64,000 bases of DNA from Comamonas sp. 26. GTDB lineage: Bacteria; Pseudomonadota; Gammaproteobacteria; Burkholderiales; Burkholderiaceae_C. A model generated the notes under the pieces. The model saw nothing but the letters and a program-made list of their open reading frames with translations, searched no databases and had not been told where the DNA came from. Shown here in pieces: positions 61,669-64,000 of this stretch. Location: contig NZ_PEFL01000001.1 in NCBI RefSeq assembly GCF_002754475.1, positions 868,001 to 932,000 on the forward strand, read 5' to 3'. Position numbers and translations under genes: made by a program. Each line of letters begins with the position of its first letter. Within the stretch, counting starts at the first letter, position 1.

Positions 61669-62409
61669 TTAAATCCAAGGGGTGATAGCCAGAACTAGCG
61701 GCATCAGCACCGCCGTAGCGACACCGTTCAGCCCCATGGCCAGCGCCGAGAACGCGCCCGCCGTAGGATTGAGCTGAATGGCTCGCGCCGTGCCAATGGC
61801 GTGGGCGGTCAGACCAATGGCAAAGCCTTCAACGGCCGGGTCTTTGAGGCGCAGAAAGCGGCACAGCAGTGGTGCCATCATGGTGCCGCTGATACCGGTG
61901 ATAGCCACGGCCACAGCCGCCAGAGAAGGCTTGCCGCCAAAACGCTCTGCCATGGGCAGGGCGATGGGGATGGTGGCTGATTTGGGTGCCACGGCAATCA
62001 GCGTTGCTTCAGAGCCGCCAAACAACCAGGCAATGCCCAGTGCAGAAAACAGGGCCACCAGGCAACCCACAAATAGTGCCACGCTGATGGGTAGCCACAG
62101 TTCCTTAATGCGTTCACGCTGGGCGTAGAGCGGAATCGCCAGTGCCACCGTGGCCGGGCCAATCATCAGCCCCAGGAGCGATACGCCGCTGCGATAAGTC
62201 TCATACGGCGTGCCCGTCACCATCAGAATGCCGACGATGACCACCACACCGGTAAACACGGGAATCAGCGTGGGCCGGTTGCCGCTTTTTTTGTAGATCG
62301 CCATTGCCGCAAGGTAGACGATCAGCGTCAACACCAGCCAAGGCAGGGGCGAGCCTTGGGCAAGGCTCAGCCAGGTGGTGTGCAGGCGATCAAGCAAAGG
62401 CGTGCTCAT
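61669..62409 (-). CDS. lrgB: LrgB-family membrane protein
   Basis: This 246-residue, multi-span protein works with an LrgA/CidA partner and is linked to murein hydrolase control or glycolate/pyruvate transport. LIGPATVALAIPLYAQRERI and the APKSATIPIALPMAERFGG and GLTAHAIGTARAIQLNPTAG blocks are diagnostic. It overlaps lrgA by four bases, showing translational coupling. Confidence 0.92.
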   Translation of the reverse strand: MSTPLLDRLHTTWLSLAQGSPLPWLVLTLIVYLAAMAIYKKSGNRPTLIPVFTGVVVIVGILMVTGTPYETYRSGVSLLGLMIGPATVALAIPLYAQRERIKELWLPISVALFVGCLVALFSALGIAWLFGGSEATLIAVAPKSATIPIALPMAERFGGKPSLAAVAVAITGISGTMMAPLLCRFLRLKDPAVEGFAIGLTAHAIGTARAIQLNPTAGAFSALAMGLNGVATAVLMPLVLAITPWI

Positions 62410-62807
62410 GCGGCCTGCTCCTGCTCTGCAGTGCGTTCATCGTTGTCTTCATTGCTGCTCTGAAGAGTGCGCTGGCGCTGCAGAAAAAAGCGGAAAGTGA
62501 GGGCGGTGGCCGTAAACGTGATCGCAGCACCTAGCACGCAGGCCAGTACAAACGGCAGCCATTCGCGGCGCAAGTGGCCGAACTCCAGCATCACGCCCGC
62601 GATGACGGGGATAAAAAGCAGCATCATGTTCTGCAGCAGCACCTGCGCGGTGTCTTCCAGCGGCTTGGGCAGGCGTTTGTAAAACAGCAGTCCAACCAGT
62701 AGCAGCAAAGTCCCAACGAGTGCTCCGGGCAGTGGCAGGCCGCTGATGCGCGCCAGAAACTCGCCCAGCAACTGAAAGGCGAAAAGAACAGCAATCGCAT
62801 ACAACAT
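62406..62807 (-). CDS. lrgA: LrgA/CidA-family membrane protein
   Basis: This 133-residue holin-like protein has four transmembrane segments. LARISGLPLPGALVGTLLL and LLFIPVIAGVMLEFG are the family blocks. The C-terminal tail is Glu/Gln-rich. It is the first gene of the pair with lrgB. No regulator is adjacent. Confidence 0.9.
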   Translation of the reverse strand: MLYAIAVLFAFQLLGEFLARISGLPLPGALVGTLLLLVGLLFYKRLPKPLEDTAQVLLQNMMLLFIPVIAGVMLEFGHLRREWLPFVLACVLGAAITFTATALTFRFFLQRQRTLQSSNEDNDERTAEQEQAA

Positions 62808-63004
62808 GTGGGTAGCTAGCTCCTGAAATAAGAGTGGCGGACTGGCGCTGGGTGGTGGGGCTGAGTGGTGTTTGAGGGCTTGGTGAATTTAGGTAAAGCC
62901 GTCAATCAGCTATTGCGCGTGGCAAATGAGAGGTTTATCTTGGGTTTCAGGCGCTTCGGGGCCGGAGCGACCAGTCTACTCAGACGAGCTTAGGAGAAAT
63001 CACC

Positions 63005-63223
63005 ATGCAAACAGCAGTCTATCGTGCACCTGTGTATGAACCTACGGTCGATGAATTGGAAACGCTCAAAAAGCTGGAGCTGGGTGAAGATGTATCGCTC
63101 GGAGCGGCCGTCAAGGAATACCTGTCCAGGCGCCTGCTGGAGCGTGGCTTTGTCGTGCAGGACGAAGAAAAGCATTGGCACATCACCGATACCGGCCGCC
63201 TGCTGATCCGGCGCACCCTCTGA
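63005..63223 (+). CDS. Small protein of unknown function with winged-helix-like pattern
   Basis: This 72-residue protein has a strong ribosome binding site (AGGAG, 8 bases before ATG). The first half holds an acidic helix (VDELETLKKLELGEDVSLG), the second a basic helix (AVKEYLSRRLLERGFVV) and HITDTGRLLIRR, which resembles the wing of a winged-helix domain. I know no name for it. It stands alone; a hairpin terminator lies about 140 bases downstream. Confidence 0.75.
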   Translation: MQTAVYRAPVYEPTVDELETLKKLELGEDVSLGAAVKEYLSRRLLERGFVVQDEEKHWHITDTGRLLIRRTL

Positions 63224-63763
63224 AAGATTAGGGGTTAACCCTTTATTGGGCATCTGCCTGATTTGAAGGCAACCAACCGGCAAGGACGTCAATACAAGGG
63301 AGAGGATGCCTGTATCGATGGAATTCCACTGGATATCCACGGAATTATCAACAGGATCTGTGGAAAAAAGCGCCGTGAAAATCGGCGCTTTTTTCGTGGC
63401 TGAAACGGAAACAGGGTTGCTCTGATTGACAGCAGCCGCTAGTTTCGAAAATACGCTCGCTTTGACCCTACAGAGAAATTTTTCAGAGGAGGACGCTGTG
63501 CAATCGCACGCCTACGCGGCTTTTCTTGGGTGAATGGCTTGTTGGCCTTAGAGGCGCAGAAGTGCGGCTTTGAAGCAAAAAACGGCACATTCCTATGTGC
63601 TCGAAAGGGCCTGATTGCAAAAAGTTATTCACAGTTGCTGCACCATCTCTGAAAAGTGAGCAGATAAGGCAGATCCTGCCTAAGCCCGGCAGCGGGAAGA
63701 CTTGGATAAAGGGATGGGGCGATGTACCCGATTCGCCGTTTTCTTTGGAGTCAGACAATAGAA
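63224..63763. other. Gene-free region with DnaA-box-like sites
   Basis: No supported gene in about 540 bases. It contains a terminator hairpin (63364-63394), TTATCAACA (63345), the reverse complement of TTTTCCACA (63359-63367) and TTATTCACA (63625-63633). The last two match the DnaA box consensus TTWTNCACA. Confidence 0.45.
63364..63394. terminator. Rho-independent terminator, possibly bidirectional
   Basis: AAAAAAGCGCCG pairs with CGGCGCTTTTTT around a 7-base loop, with T runs on both strands. Confidence 0.85.
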
Positions 63764-63794
63764 AAGCCGAGAAGTGAATTCACTTTCTCGGCTT
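63762..63794 (-). terminator. Terminator downstream of the tRNA-like fragment
   Basis: On the minus strand, AAGCCGAGA and TCTCGGCTT pair closely around GTGAATTCAC and are followed by TTCTATT. It lies directly after the tRNA-Leu-like 3' fragment, as expected for a tRNA transcription unit. Confidence 0.75.
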
Positions 63795-63801
63795 GGGTAT
63801 C

Positions 63802-63850
63802 TGGTGCCGGAATCGAACCGGCACACCTTTCGGTGGGGGATTTTGAGTCT
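63802..63850 (-). pseudogene. tRNA-Leu 3' fragment (anticodon loop to CCA)
   Basis: On the minus strand the sequence reads anticodon loop CTCAAAA (anticodon CAA), a variable arm ACCGAAAGGT and a T arm GCCGGTTCGATTCCGGC, then ACCA. The 5' half of a tRNA (acceptor strand, D arm, 5' anticodon strand) is absent, and the acceptor 3' strand seems deleted. It resembles the tRNA 3' remnants left at attachment sites of integrative elements. No integrase gene is visible in the window. Confidence 0.6.
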
Positions 63851-63892
63851 GACCGCATACCCTTGAGGGACGTGGATTGTAGCTCGTTTTTG

Positions 63893-63940
63893 GGCGCAAA
63901 GAGGATCACGGGCTATCGACACGAAAACACTCTTTGCGCC
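63893..63940. repeat. 11-bp inverted repeat at the right edge
   Basis: GGCGCAAAGAG (63893-63903) and CTCTTTGCGCC (63930-63940) are exact reverse complements, 26 bases apart, just upstream of the tRNA-like fragment on its strand. Confidence 0.55.
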
Positions 63941-64000
63941 AACAGTTTTTGTCTGTTCTCGTTTTACTGGAAAACGATTTCTTTCAGGGCAAGCTCCTCT

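Overview
The window looks like a chromosomal segment of a betaproteobacterium in the family Comamonadaceae, most likely Comamonas or a close relative. The basis is its moderately high G+C, the protein styles (Bug/TctC binding proteins, Burkholderiales porin, DUF3579 beside argD-argF, short H-NS protein), and a dispersed AGCTGC-AGCGC palindromic repeat in many gene gaps. No species assignment is possible from the sequence alone. No prophage, CRISPR array, rRNA operon or antibiotic-resistance gene was seen.

Layout. 0-4.3 kb: the start of an ornithine-cyclodeaminase-type reductase, a small membrane protein, a YpfJ-type zinc metallopeptidase, the RNA helicase RhlE, and apaH, whose last part is out of frame at a run of seven Gs. 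4.4-6.7 kb: a decayed IS5/IS903-type insertion sequence, then about 1.3 kb of A+T-richer, gene-free DNA leading to an H-NS-like gene. 7-20 kb: a tryptophan/kynurenine region (kynA, kynU, kynB, amino-acid permease, aromatic-type flavin monooxygenase, MFS and LysE exporters, AraC regulator). An ada-like/alkA DNA-alkylation repair pair and a XRE-cupin regulator divergent from an LctP-type permease sit inside it. 20-25 kb: a PP2C phosphatase and the feoAB iron(II) uptake operon with a small Cys-rich membrane protein, flanked by two YkgJ-type cysteine-cluster proteins. 25.5-28.3 kb: argF, argD and a DUF3579 gene.

28-43 kb is mostly housekeeping: a MATE transporter, mqo, rpsT, murJ, a SirB1-type transglutaminase-like protein, an AI-2E transporter, purM divergent from hda, then HAD hydrolase-pcnB-folK as a tight operon, a Bug protein and a ferredoxin reductase. 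43-52.5 kb: an NAD-dependent epimerase-like protein, two odd secreted or lipid-anchored proteins, an FMN riboswitch ahead of a RibH2-type lumazine synthase, a LivK-type binding protein, a LysR/NAD(P)-binding protein pair, a SotB-type exporter and a porin. 52.6-57.5 kb: a glutarate/glutaryl-CoA module (Bug protein, CaiB/BaiF CoA-transferase, glutaryl-CoA dehydrogenase) divergent from its LysR regulator. 57.6-63.2 kb: an LprI-like inhibitor, TenA, a repeat array, LysR/EamA, LrgAB and a 72-residue protein. The right end carries a tRNA-Leu 3' fragment.

The most unusual structure is at 58.92-59.64 kb. Three imperfect copies of a unit of at least 114 nt share exactly fixed internal spacing (76 and 28 nt between motifs in all three). 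A leading hairpin keeps its pairing through a compensatory C-G to A-T change. A 113-bp element with 11-bp terminal inverted repeats follows directly. It resembles an array of structured RNA genes or DNA-binding sites that I cannot assign to a known family. Other points of note are possible one-base homopolymer losses in apaH and an MFS gene, a paired operator between the XRE-cupin and LctP genes, and a 14-bp hairpin overlapping the start of the SirB1-type gene.
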